Source of the DNA: Endotrypanum monterogeii
Taxonomy: Eukaryota; Euglenozoa; Kinetoplastea; Trypanosomatida; Trypanosomatidae
NCBI GenBank assembly: GCA_000333855.2
Contig: CM007319.1
Coordinates: 1,552,636-1,616,635, forward strand
DNA length: 64,000 nucleotides
Direction of reading: 5' to 3'
Below are positions 1-11,200 of this stretch, in pieces. The position numbers and the translations under genes were made by a program. The stretch's first letter is position 1; each line of letters begins with the position of its first letter. The notes beneath the pieces are model-generated. The model searched no databases. It saw only the letters and a program-made list of their open reading frames with translations, and had not been told where the DNA came from.

Positions 1-543
1 AAGATTTTGGATTTATCCGAATTTGATTTCCTAAAATTGCGTTCATAGACGTAAAAAAAAATTATATATATACTTATATTAAGTGGTATATTATTTGAGC
101 GTGACTAAAAGATATTGGGCGTATAATCAAAGCAGTTGTAGGCAACTGTGAAAGGCCCCTTCTACATGAGAGCGTAGAGTACCGAATATTCGAGGCAGCA
201 TATGCATATTTTAGGATTCTTTTCGGGGCACCTCTGAGAGTCTAGTTATGTTGCCGTGTGGATGTGAAGCGGATGAGTTTGCATGAAAGGGGATGGTTAT
301 ATTTCTGCGACGCCAATACCTTTTTTCTTCCCGACTGACCTGTTGTAAGGTGAGCTGCTGCAATTACTGAAACAACTAGTTGATCACGTTCGATAGGTGT
401 GCGGTACTTAGGTATAACTGACTTTTTTATATCCATCATTCTCGTTGGCTGACGCATCATTTAAAAAAAAAAAATTTCCCAAGCATATTTCGAACCGCGC
501 TCATAAAGGATATTCGAAAGGGGGCAAAAACCCTGTGATCACG
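1..543. other. Spacer upstream of first gene, no gene seen
   Basis: AT-rich, low-complexity sequence with a short TA-rich run near 60-80. It is presumably the 3' flank of an upstream gene plus the 5' UTR of the gene starting at 544. An open frame exists upstream from 445, but it begins with TTG and runs through a poly-A stretch, so I read it as UTR. A weak acceptor AG lies at 482-483 after T-rich sequence. Confidence 0.5.
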
Positions 544-3222
544 ATGGAGTCCAGAATGAAAACGCAAGCCAGTGCTCCTTGCTCAGAAAGGAGAGACAAG
601 CAACGGGCAGCATTGTCTCATGGTAAATACAGTACTTTATCGCCTCGCCGCTCGTTTCTGCGAGAGTTGATAGTCAATTATAGCAGAACGTTGCAAAGCC
701 TCAGCGACGGACTTGATGCAAAGAAGAAAGGCGCTGCATACCTTAGGGCGGAAATGGAGGCTGTTGCTAAGATGACCGCTCATTTGGCAGACATCGAATT
801 TTTGAGCTGTACGAATTCCCCTTTTTTCTCCAGTTCTGTGCGAGCGTACAGCAGAGAAGAGAAGCTGAGCTACACTCGGCGTATATTGAAGTGCATCACA
901 AGCAATACGTACGATCGGTTTCCGAAGGTGCTGCTGCTGCTTCTCTGCGAGTTTCGTTTTATCGTTCTCAAACATGACGCCGCTTGTTTTTCTGAATTTC
1001 ACTCTCGTGATTATCCCCAGACATGCGCATCAGGTGAAATGTCTGACGCCGTTGACGATGCGCGAAGCATGTTGATGTACGCTTTCAAGTGCATGGGGTC
1101 ACTATGCCACTCCAGCGTAGATAAGATGCAGGCTGAGCGTAACGCGATGTGCAAAAGTAAAACCTTTTTGTTTTCAAAGCAGCTCATGGATGCTTTTGAA
1201 AAAGTGGTATCGGCGATTACATCCGTATCAAATAAGCGCAGTGTACTTGACAGCTATATTAGTTGGTTTCCTGAGAGCGTAGCTTCTACTGCTGCCGAAT
1301 ATGGTATTGCTGACACACTGGAGAAGTACAATGCTGCATCGTATTGGGAGAAGCAGAAGGACTGTCTTCTTGCTCGTGTTACTAAATTCGAAGAAGCTCA
1401 TACCCGCTTCACCACCGGCACCCAGTTCTCGGCGTTGTGCGGTCAACTTCGCTCTCACGTAAGCGCCGCGTTCGGTGTAAGTGTCATTGCGACACGGGCG
1501 CCTAAGGTCTCTGCGGCTACTGCGGTGGAGTCGCTCAGTTGTTTATCGAACGACGGCGGCGTACGTGCTGTAGAGGCTCCGTTGGCTGAATTTTTCGATG
1601 TTGTCGAGAATATGCGCAAGGAATACCCTTCTCTGTGGGCAATGAACTACTTGCTGAGCTATTATGGCGTCGACGAGGCTTCTATGCTTGCGCACGAGGC
1701 TGACGTAGTGGACGGCGAGTACCGGAGGCAACTCGGCAGCATCTTTGAAACACAGTCGTTGGTGAAACAGATCGAACTGGTGTCTTCCCAAATTCTCGTA
1801 CCGCACTGCTGTGAGGTGACGGGCTGTGATGAGCCCACCGCGAAAGGTTGGGTGCAGGTTTGCATGAGGTGCAAGGCAACCAAGATCCACGAGGTTGTTG
1901 AGGTTTCTACCACGTGGTTGAAGACACCACCAGTGTATCGACTTGCACGTAACGTGAAGTACTACAAGAGAGCCGATTCTGAGAAGACGCGCTGGTCTCT
2001 CCTTGGAGAAATCGATGGCATCATCTACGATGCTAGAACTCTCCAGGTCCTATTCTTGTTGGAGGCGAAGTTAAATTCTGCCGATTTGGGCACTGCGCTC
2101 AATCAAAAAGAAAGGCTATACAAAGCGCTGGATTCTGCTTGGCTTACTGCTGCGAAAAAAATACGCGAAGAGGCACCAGCGGAGAAGCCACATCTGCCGG
2201 AAAGGGGGGCGGACACCAGCACCGCCAGGACGGAAAGTTTATCACCACACTCAGCTCCCTCTACAGTACCCAGTGAACCGAATGAGCTTCGCTTTTCACT
2301 TTCTTTCCAGATATCGCTCAAAGAAGCATGTAACGAATCTCATGTGGATAAATCGTTGTCGGACGACGCGGTGAAGGAGGCATCTAAGAGTGGTGAGGAC
2401 ATTCCAAACACTAAAGACATGCTCGCTGTAGCAGCGTCGCCAGTCATGGGTTCGAAAAAAGTGTCTGCGAGCTCAGCAGCAACGCCAGTATCCTCTTTTT
2501 TCACCGAAGACAACTTCTCCGCATTCTTCCGGGAGACTGGGGCCGCCACGCACTCAGATCCTGCGGACTTCTCTTCAACTTTGGAACGGGGTAATCGGGT
2601 TGCGTCTCAAGAGTTGGGACGAGATCATCGATGGGTGTTTTTGACTTCCGTCGTTGAGGGTAGCTCCTCTGATCCAGTCACCCTTGCACCCACTCCGAGT
2701 GGCAGCAGACACATCGTGGAGAAGATGCTTGTTCTCGCTATCAGCAAATATGTCGACGAGGCGTATCATTTCGCAACCCGGAAAGATCTCGGCTCACGCG
2801 CGGCGACGCCGAATCTAAATTCTTTAGTGACTTCGATGTTGCGCGCCTCGTTTTTTTTCGGATCGGCCGGAGGTCCGTCGACTCCTTTTGATTTCCCTAT
2901 CGATTTTTCCCCTCAAGGGTGCCCCTGTGGTCACGACCGAAAGATGGAGGAGTGTCCGTCAAATTTGTATCGGCGCATCCTTCATTTCTGCCGTCATTCC
3001 AATCACTGCAAACGCAGCACATCGCCTCGTCATCAAGTGCGGGCTCCCAAAAATCTCTCCAAGGGTTTCGATCTCCCTCCGCACACCCTCACGACTGCTG
3101 CCAATACTATTGTAAAGATTACGGCGCGAGGAATAAGTAAAAGTCCGTTGTTCTCTGATGTCGTACAGAAGCTTATCCAACAGAAATGTGTGCGCAATTT
3201 GATAATTCTTGAACGCATGTAA
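544..3222 (+). CDS. Hypothetical protein with putative zinc-bound PD-(D/E)XK nuclease-like core
   Basis: 892 residues; I do not recognise a named family. The start is the first ATG in the frame; upstream codons only offer TTG. Residues 1-390 look helical. In the middle is a pattern typical of restriction-endonuclease-like folds: a helix with GSIFE (E402), a Cys cluster (C422, C423, C428, C440, C443) that could bind zinc, then GEIDG (D491), a strand LFLLEAK (E507, K509) and a following NQKERL (Q521). The order E, D, ExK, Q matches PD-(D/E)XK motifs I-IV. From about residue 545 to 720 it is Ser/Thr/Glu-rich and probably disordered; the end has another Cys/His-rich patch (GCPCGH...CRHSNHC). What I see is motif spacing only. 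Nuclease activity is inferred, and DNA or RNA as substrate cannot be told. The coding reality is well supported by length and codon use. Confidence 0.85.
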   Translation: MESRMKTQASAPCSERRDKQRAALSHGKYSTLSPRRSFLRELIVNYSRTLQSLSDGLDAKKKGAAYLRAEMEAVAKMTAHLADIEFLSCTNSPFFSSSVRAYSREEKLSYTRRILKCITSNTYDRFPKVLLLLLCEFRFIVLKHDAACFSEFHSRDYPQTCASGEMSDAVDDARSMLMYAFKCMGSLCHSSVDKMQAERNAMCKSKTFLFSKQLMDAFEKVVSAITSVSNKRSVLDSYISWFPESVASTAAEYGIADTLEKYNAASYWEKQKDCLLARVTKFEEAHTRFTTGTQFSALCGQLRSHVSAAFGVSVIATRAPKVSAATAVESLSCLSNDGGVRAVEAPLAEFFDVVENMRKEYPSLWAMNYLLSYYGVDEASMLAHEADVVDGEYRRQLGSIFETQSLVKQIELVSSQILVPHCCEVTGCDEPTAKGWVQVCMRCKATKIHEVVEVSTTWLKTPPVYRLARNVKYYKRADSEKTRWSLLGEIDGIIYDARTLQVLFLLEAKLNSADLGTALNQKERLYKALDSAWLTAAKKIREEAPAEKPHLPERGADTSTARTESLSPHSAPSTVPSEPNELRFSLSFQISLKEACNESHVDKSLSDDAVKEASKSGEDIPNTKDMLAVAASPVMGSKKVSASSAATPVSSFFTEDNFSAFFRETGAATHSDPADFSSTLERGNRVASQELGRDHRWVFLTSVVEGSSSDPVTLAPTPSGSRHIVEKMLVLAISKYVDEAYHFATRKDLGSRAATPNLNSLVTSMLRASFFFGSAGGPSTPFDFPIDFSPQGCPCGHDRKMEECPSNLYRRILHFCRHSNHCKRSTSPRHQVRAPKNLSKGFDLPPHTLTTAANTIVKITARGISKSPLFSDVVQKLIQQKCVRNLIILERM

Positions 3223-4884
3223 CGTCTCTTGCAAACAAATACATCCAATAAGCTGTATGCATATATATATATATATATATATGCAGTGTGTGTGCGACAA
3301 AACGTTTCTTATTTGGTGCATTTTCTGATTGCTTCATTTTATCTGCACGAGAATCGGTGCTGTCTTCGTACAGCCTTAGAGAGAACGTAACGTCTGATTT
3401 AACAATCGAGCAGAAGCAGAGAATATTTCGCATTTGTGTAGGTATGATCCTTCGTGAGGAGATCGCGATGCGCTTCGCTCTCCTGTTATATATATATATG
3501 CAGTGTGTGTGCGACAAAACGTTTCTTATTTGGTGCATTTTCTGATTGCTTCATTTTATCTGCACGAGAATCGGTGCTGTCTTCGTACAGCCTTAGAGGG
3601 AACGTAACGTCTGATTTAACAATCGAGCAGAAGCAGAGAATATTTCGCATTTGTGTAGGTATGATCCTTCGTGAGGAGATCGCGATGCGCTTCGCTCTCC
3701 TGTTATATATATATATATATATATATTAGTCCGTCTGCCCGGAATGATCCGTAAATACGTATTCTCACGGAAGACAATATATTCTATACTTCCACATGTA
3801 TAGTGTGGAAGTTTGTTTTGCTTCAGAGACGCTCGAAATGATTTTCTCTTGGATACGAACATCTAGCTCCCCCCCCTCCCCCTACTCCTTTCCTGCCTTA
3901 CACTCGATTTATTTCATGGGTGTGACGGTTTCAATGTGCTGTAGAACTTCTTTTGAAAAAGAATACGGGCTCGCAGAGCCTCCCTGTTTGGTGTGCATGT
4001 GTGCTCATGCGCATAGCTTAACTCACACTTCCTCAAGCCTGGTTGGAAGTGCAGCACAACAAATGTACTGTGCTTGTGTATTTGACTGTGTAGTGATGTA
4101 CATGCAATGCAGAAACCCCGTCTTGTCCTCGGTATCTGCTCCCTTTCTTTTTACTTTCCGTTGAAGGATCAATTTCATATGAGACATTCATCGAAATGAC
4201 TCTGGTATATGCGCTCCCTGTTCTTGAACAGGGACAATTTTTTTTTTCCGTTTTGTATCTCCCCTCATGTCGTTCGTTCTCCCTCCCTCCACCTCTTTTT
4301 TTTTTCTAGCCGGCATGTTCTTCTACGTTATTATTGCTATTTTTATTTTGTAGTTTCTTTTCTCGCATCTCTCTCCTCTTCGCTGATACATACGCGGTCT
4401 AATACATAAATACACACACACACACACACACACACACAACTCATACATATATATATGTGTACATGTATATTTATCTAGATTCATTCTTAGAAAAATATAA
4501 TTTGTACGAATATTCTCTGTCGCTGTGGCACCGTGTCGAGGAATCCTTTTGTGTTTTCGTGGGGATTCCTTCCCCCCTCCGCCAATTCCCGCTCGCAGCG
4601 GCGCATCTCAACTTTGCACCGATCTCACTTGCATCCATTCGTCCTCATATAGTTATATTTTCTTTCTCTACCAAAGAACTACTTCTTGCAGTCTTATTTT
4701 CTCCTTGATCTTCTGCCGATTTATTCCCAGGACCTCAAAGCGTGAATTTATCAGCTGGCGTACGTCACTCCGCGAGTGGGGTGGGCAGACTGGCGGGCCG
4801 GCACGGTTATGATTGACACGAGTCTATGTGTTTTCCCTTTAGTGCGCTCTTTGTCTCTTCTCATTCAACGGCCTAGACGGCATT

Positions 4885-4915
<31 letters not shown>

Positions 4916-6092
4916 CATAAAAGGGAGGTGGAGGTGAAGCGCAACTGTGAGCTACCGAAGATAAAGTCCGTGTCAACGCTTTTCAGGTATTTTTCTCGAT
5001 TCGCTTATCCTAGTATCGTCTTTTCCAGGTCAAACGATACGTCGATTCGCTTCGCCGTCTTTTTCGATCATATACAAATACACATAGATATATGTATATA
5101 TTTGCGCGTATTTTTTTCTCCATGTGAAAGCATACTTCAGTATATTTTCACCGATTTATTTACAGGTCTACAAAGTCGACCTCTTGTTTCCTTTATTTTT
5201 GTGTATATATCTCATCCGTTTTTTTTTCTCCCTTCAATCGTCTATATATTTCCCCGTATTTTGCTCCTCCTCCCAGCATCTCTTCCAATTGAGTGATATC
5301 CTTTTTTTTTCTTTCCGTTTTAGCTAGTACATATATGTATTTAAGTGAACTCAGCGATATATCTGCTCTGTTACCCCTCTTCCCTGCAGCTTCATCGGCC
5401 CCTGCACTACCTACACTCCTTTACTTTCTTTTATTCTCGCTCCTTAATATTTTCCTAGGTCTTATTCGGTTTCTTTGATCACTTTGGCGCTTTGTTCAGA
5501 TTCTCATTATTGCTCGTGTACGTGTGGGTGCATCGTATCTGGATATTAATTTTCAGCTGCGACTTTGTTTCTCCCGGCCCTCATTAGCTTTCCGCCATCT
5601 CTTTTCTACCCCTCCCCTCCCCTCCCCTCCCCTCCCAAATATTCATACCTCATTTCTTGGCTCTCCAGCATTTTTACGTCTTTTCGTCAATATATATATA
5701 TATATATATATATGTGTCCCATTTTTCTTTTTCTGGGATTCTCTGCGTTTTGGGAGTCTTTCTAATTTGTGGGGAGAGGGAGGATAAAGGGTAGGGGCTA
5801 TATATTTTTTTTCATCACCTCCAAAACTGCATTATCTCCACAGGATAGGCCCTGTCTCGTTTTGCACAAATATTAAGTGTCATTGCTACTTATCGGTTGC
5901 GTCACCGTCGTTTTACTGTTTCCCCTCTTTTTTCTTCAGGTGCACATTCTTCAAAAAAAAATTGTTACGTGGTGCGTGCGTCCAGTAACACGCTGTCTTG
6001 TTCTTTTTCTTGTTTTTTCATCAGCTGCCGCCTTCCGCCTCTGGCATTGCTTGATTGAAAAAAAAATCCCGCCAACCCTCACGCATAGGAGT
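3223..6092. other. 2.9-kb spacer with tandem duplication, microsatellites and trans-splice signals
   Basis: No convincing gene. It contains (TA)n at 3261-3282, 3487-3499, 3704-3726, 4884-4903 and 5690-5713, (CA)n at 4412-4439, a CCCCT minisatellite near 5611-5637, and many T-rich tracts. The last tract ends at an AG at 6023-6024, 69 bases before the next ATG and a good spliced-leader acceptor candidate. Short open frames here are rich in Phe, Ser, Tyr and Ile and are translations of pyrimidine tracts and TA repeats. Confidence 0.7.
3283..3716 (+). repeat. Direct tandem duplication, period 217 bp
   Basis: Two adjacent copies, 3283-3499 and 3500-3716. Each starts with GCAGTGTGTGTGCGAC and ends in a TA run. 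I see one substitution between them (AGAGAGAAC in copy 1, AGAGGGAAC in copy 2, near 3377 and 3594). The copies are joined and bounded by (TA)n, suggesting slippage or unequal exchange at the microsatellite. It lies in the presumed 3' UTR of the preceding gene. Confidence 0.95.
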
Positions 6093-7730
6093 ATGTTATC
6101 GAACACAGTTAGCGCCCACTCTATTGTGGACGTCTTCGATGAGGAGTTTTTGGGCTCCAGCCCTTTCAACCCGAAAAATGTTGAACTTCGTCAGGGGGCG
6201 CGTGCGTCGCAGCGTGCAAATTTTCAGCCGAGTTTTGCCCGCGTGAACTCGATGGGATACCGAGGTCGCCGTATCGTTGAAAGCGCAAGCAACACAGCGC
6301 CTGTAAGCGTTATGGTGTTGGACCCACCTGTGGCGCCACAGAAACAAGTCCTTGAAGCTGATAACCCTCTTGGCGGGGCCAACAATACTCGGCTGCCTCA
6401 TCAAGTAGGCACACGGAATAAAAGTTTGCACTCTGCGCGATTGCCGCTTGCCATTCGCGACTCCAAAATGCGGTACTCGAGCTCCTCCACGGATGCTAAT
6501 AATGGCCCCCCTTGTATTCGCCGGCCATCGTCAGCAGCGGAAGCAGGGCACACGGCGAAAAATGTTCAGCCGTCGCTGTCACTCAGTACACACGACACAC
6601 GAAGCGCACCCGTCTCTGAGCCCACTTTCTTCACCGATGTAAATTTGAGTAAGCCTATCATATCGAAGGTTCAGAGCAATCACTGTGTTAAGCGCACACC
6701 GACAAGCCACGGTGCAAGTGCTGCCATGGGTTTAACGGACGCCGTCAGCGTCAAAGACACTGAGAAATTCACGGAGGTCCACGATTTGTGTGGCAAGCCT
6801 TTGGGAGACTCTTTTATAAGGCTCGATGACAGACGTAGCCGCAAAGCCTCCGCGCACGTGGCTGGTCAGCATGAGGATGCGATTCCCTGTCACAAGGGGG
6901 CTGTGCACCTTCATCATGCAGAGCAGATGAAAATAATACGAGAGTCTCCCGCGAGTGATAGTGGTGGTCCGGTTTCACAACACACGTCGTCCGCGCGTGC
7001 AACATCGGAGTCAGCGGAAGGAGATTCGATCTCTGCGCCAACGGCGAGGGCGCGTTCTGTTAAGGCAAGATCAGCCACCCGTGGTGGCGGTGATGTATCA
7101 TCTTCGCAGATGCGCTCACAAGAGCGGTGCACAGAAGAGGAGACAAGTTCCTTTCCCTCGTTGGTTCCCTCAGACAGGACTGCAAACCTTACCACCTCCT
7201 CGCCCGCATTGCTTTACGGTGCTTCCTCCACGCCAGCAACCATCTTGAGTAAAGCAAAAATCGATACGAACGGTCAATTAGCACAATCGCACCACACCGT
7301 CCATGAATCACGGCGCTCTGCGGGGCCACTCAGAGAGTCCCCAGAGAGCAGACACACAGGCGAGAGAAGCGTGACTTCGAAAAACCCTTTTCCAACTTCC
7401 TCGGCACCAGAGCTGAAACATATAACATCCTCTGCGAACCCCAGCTCGCCTGCAACACTGGAGGTACCGGGGGCTCCTGCAAGGGCGACGGCTGTCACGA
7501 CGAGCACACTTCCACCCACCCTCGCAATGAAGATCTCTACAGAGCCAAAAAAAGTACATCCAGGCACCACTCGCGAACGTTTCCCGATGAGCGTTGCGCC
7601 AGCCAAAGGTCATGAGCAACATCGCCCCCAGACCTTCACCGGTAGGTTGAAGCAAGGTCGCCATTATCGAATTGACCTTAAAACAGACAACGCAGAATTT
7701 CCCCATAGGTCCAAAACATCGGCGGGTTAA
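6093..7730 (+). CDS. Ser/Thr-rich, probably disordered hypothetical protein
   Basis: 545 residues from the first ATG. The same frame is open further upstream, but that stretch starts with GTG and encodes the polypyrimidine 5' UTR, including the likely splice acceptor at 6023-6024. No domain recognised. The first 60 residues (DVFDEEFLGSSPFNP..., MGYRGRRIVES) are the most ordered-looking. The rest is rich in Ser, Thr, Ala, His and Pro with scattered basic residues, typical of a disordered scaffold or cytoskeletal protein. The stop is TAA, yet the same frame stays open for another 60 codons of similar composition (to a TGA at 7911-7913), and coding-like sequence continues in shifted frames. The gene may therefore once have been longer, or the assembly may carry errors. 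Confidence 0.7.
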   Translation: MLSNTVSAHSIVDVFDEEFLGSSPFNPKNVELRQGARASQRANFQPSFARVNSMGYRGRRIVESASNTAPVSVMVLDPPVAPQKQVLEADNPLGGANNTRLPHQVGTRNKSLHSARLPLAIRDSKMRYSSSSTDANNGPPCIRRPSSAAEAGHTAKNVQPSLSLSTHDTRSAPVSEPTFFTDVNLSKPIISKVQSNHCVKRTPTSHGASAAMGLTDAVSVKDTEKFTEVHDLCGKPLGDSFIRLDDRRSRKASAHVAGQHEDAIPCHKGAVHLHHAEQMKIIRESPASDSGGPVSQHTSSARATSESAEGDSISAPTARARSVKARSATRGGGDVSSSQMRSQERCTEEETSSFPSLVPSDRTANLTTSSPALLYGASSTPATILSKAKIDTNGQLAQSHHTVHESRRSAGPLRESPESRHTGERSVTSKNPFPTSSAPELKHITSSANPSSPATLEVPGAPARATAVTTSTLPPTLAMKISTEPKKVHPGTTRERFPMSVAPAKGHEQHRPQTFTGRLKQGRHYRIDLKTDNAEFPHRSKTSAG

Positions 7731-8290
7731 TTGCCCAGTCGAGGGCCAACGCAGGCGAGCGTAGGCGATTCGGTACGGCGCATGTACGACGTTACGCCCC
7801 ATCTCAGTAGGGGAAGACTTGGCTCACCTTCGACAGAGAAGATTGTGTCTCACTCGTCAGCATCGAGGCAATCGTATACACTCCGTCGTGACGCAAGTGG
7901 TGAAGAGGTCTGAGTTGCAGTCACGCATCAAAAGCGCCTCATTCGATCATTGAAAATTGTGACCGAGGCCGTTCATCACGGCGATCGTCAGCGGATGGCG
8001 TTGCTTATTCTTCGATGGGGTTGTTGCAGTAGGGCTTGAGTTCCGCGGCGCCTCCCACTGCGATCCCACTCGCTCGGAGGATAGCCGTTGGGCTTTGACT
8101 CTTGTTCGGTGCCTCTAATTGGTGTCACTGAATGGCAGGTGCAGGTGCTCGTCGCGCTCCTGCACGCTGAACGCTGCAACGAGAAGCTGAGGTTGGGGTA
8201 GACTCCCAGAATGGAGAGAGCACTCCACTTCCCGAGACCCCTTCCACTCCAGGTATGCCGCTTAAAATCCTACGGAACGTTCGATGTGTC
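7731..8290 (+). pseudogene. Decayed coding-like sequence following the 6093-7730 gene
   Basis: After the TAA, 60 in-frame codons (7731-7910) keep the Ser/Arg-rich composition of the gene. The frame one base back (7910-8032) then reads another 40 codons ending in TAG. A third open stretch begins at 8171 with coding-like residues (REAEVGVDSQNGES...) and fades into low-complexity sequence after about 8290. GC content and complexity are those of coding DNA, and there are no long pyrimidine or TA tracts. I infer an eroded 3' end or a separate small relic; sequencing indels are the alternative. Confidence 0.4.
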
Positions 8291-11200
8291 GCCCAGACGT
8301 GGCTGATCTCTCCCCTTTTCACAATGTGTGAACATCGTTTCATGTACTTGGTGCCCCGCCTTGTTTTTTCGGGGGTGCTATCCTCATGGGACCCATTGGG
8401 TTTTGCGACAGGTGCGCGACCTCCCTCTTGGCTACATTTTTTCACCCATTCTATCCCACACCTCTCTCCTGAGGGCGATGCCTCTGCCAGGGCCAGAATG
8501 TGAGCAGACAGGGGGGGTAGGAACAATAATAGCCATATATATATATATATATATATACTCAAATATGTGGATATTCATTCGCAAGGGTAAAGACGCAAAC
8601 ACAAGCATACACATACACACGCGCACACACAGTCTCACCGTTGGGATAGTCGAGAGACGCTTTGATGGAGAATGATCCATATTTCTTACGAAGATCTCTT
8701 CCATTGCGGCGCCCTCGTTTTCAGTTCCACGGAGGAGCTGGGAGATTTGAAGTTGAAAAAAGAATTGATGGCTGGCACTTCTCTAGGTTTGAACGGTATG
8801 CACATCGACAGAAATATTTTTTCTTGTCCAGCCGATGTTCTTGCACCTCATACTCTCCGTTGCCCGATTGATTCCTTTGCAGTTGCAGTCGGCCTCGTTA
8901 ACCTTCGCTGAATTTATTTTTTTTCGGGAGGTGTGGTTCCCCTTGAGATTCTTTCACTGCTTCTCATCCTTTTGTGATCCTTTTTAACCAAGCCCCCTCC
9001 CTCTTCACCCTCTCTTCTCCAGTTCATCTCATCCTTTTTTGCTGGGCGTATTTTCTCCTCTCGAAAAAAAAAAAAGACCCCGACGCCGCCTTATTGCCCC
9101 CCCCGTCTCCTGAAATTTAATATGAAGGGAAGACATACCCGCCTTTTTCGCACAGTCTTGTTGCAGCGGTGCTTGAGGCTCATCCTTGGCTGGCAGATCA
9201 TGACACGATTCATTAGGCGGGCAGCTGGCGCTGCCTCCTGCTTCACCTGGCGTTTATCACGGACGTCCGTAATGCGTCCACTCGCGACTTCTCCTCTTTT
9301 CTGCCCTCAGCTCCGCATTCGCGTTTCCTCTTTCTTCCTGCTTTTTTCTTTCCATGCAATCTTTTTCCCTTCTGTGCTTCTCATGAACATGCATCAAACA
9401 AATATCATGAACGTTTTTCTTCCTCTGCTGTGTACTTATAGCTCATGTACATCGGCGCTTCTTTTTTCGTCGCCCACCAGCGCCTGTAACCGTGTGACTG
9501 ATGTACATGCAACGACTTACTGACACAAATTGTGTGACTTCCCCCTCCTCCCCTCCCCCAGGATACAGCGTATCTATCCGCCCCTCCATCTTATCACGGG
9601 CAAAACTAATTTGGACTTGAGGTGAAAACCGGTACTAACAGTTTCGCAGCTCAGTCCTCTTCCTTTACCCCTTCCATTTTGAGGACGGCATATAATAATA
9701 ATATAAATATATATATATAGTATATATATATATATATTAGTTTTTTTTTTAATTATTATTATTATTATTTTTGCACTATTCCTCAGAGCCTTGCATGTGC
9801 ATCCCTTTCATCCTTCGCTCGCACACAGACACACATAAAGGACCTAATTTTTTTTGTTGTTGTTTGATCCTCTCTATTTATGCTTCTGCTGTTCTCACTC
9901 ATCGACGAAAACAAAGTGAAAGAAAGGGTACTCAACGGAAAAAAAAAAAGACTCTTCATTTGTTTTTCATTCTCCGCGTGGATTCCCAACAATACCACAA
10001 CTCAGGTGTACACGTACATACACACGAAAAAGGGATAAAAATAACTCAAATATTTGATTTATCTCGCGCGAGTTACACGGCCCACTAAAAAGGAGAAAAA
10101 CGATTGTTCACCCGAAAAGAAATACAACTTCGCAGATAAAAGAAAAAAAAGGACAAACTGCAACATCGATACAGTAGAGAACAAGACAAGAAGATTCATG
10201 GGAGGAAGAAGCGGTGGAAAGTAAATACATTCGTTCCATAGGAGGCATATGTGTGAACTGATAGCCACTGGGGGCACCTACTGTTTCTCCTGCCACACAG
10301 CGTGTATGTGTGTGTGTGTCGGTACACAGACGTTTCTCATCCCTGCCTGGCTATTCTAGTTTTCCAACGACGCCTACGGGCCCCTCCTTTGCTCCTCTCG
10401 TTTATTTCCATCTTTTTTTCAGTTTGTCTCTATCTCCTCTTTTTCCCTCCTCCCCCCTCTTTCTGCCCGTCCGTGTGAGCGCGCTGCGCTCCTGGCGGAA
10501 TTTCACTGAAGTCTTCTCGGATATTTTCTATTTTTTTTTGACCCGTTTAGCTCATTCCCTCTTTTAAAAATTACAATTTTTTTTTTTGTGTTTTTCTTTT
10601 CTTTTTCCTCTTCTTTCTCACCGAGTGTGCCCTTCTTTTTCTCTTACCATTCATCTCTCGCTTTTGTGAAAGCCTGCGCCTCTTCCTTCTCTGATGGGGC
10701 TCGATCTGTAAATATATATTTTGATATTTGTTTTTATTGATATATCAGCACGCGAGTGCCGTTACATTCACTTACGGCATATCCGTGGTTCTTGGTACCC
10801 AAGAAGCGCGCACACGATTACGACCTTTTTTTAAAAATTCTATTTAGCTGACGCGCATCGGCGTTGGCTACCCGTGATTATTTTTTCTGTTTTTGTTTAA
10901 TCTTCACCGCATTACCTTGTTTCGAGAGCTGAGAACGGTGAGGTGATCGTTACTCGATTTTTCCCTCCCTCGTCGACACCCAACTGCGTCTCTCACGTGT
11001 CATTATCGGTGCTCGTCTTACTTCGGGCCTCTCATCTTCATTTTTTCTTTATAAGGGAGTGGCGGATACTCCTCTCTTGGTCCCGTACCCCTCTTGCCGC
11101 CCCTCTCTTCTACTCTAGGTATATATATATATATATACCCACATAAATACTTGAATATCCCCGGGCGTCTCTCCTGACATCTGCTTCGGTCTCGTCACCA

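Noticed and set aside
445..543. Upstream extension of the first gene (33 codons)
   Set aside because: Begins with TTG and passes through a poly-A stretch; the first ATG is at 544.
5877..6092. Hydrophobic N-terminal extension suggesting a signal peptide or membrane span
   Set aside because: No ATG (GTG start); the sequence is the polypyrimidine tract and splice acceptor translated in frame.
9122..9523. 133-codon ORF with ATG
   Set aside because: After an Arg-rich start it turns into Phe/Ser/Leu-rich translation of a pyrimidine tract; no domain or conserved pattern visible.
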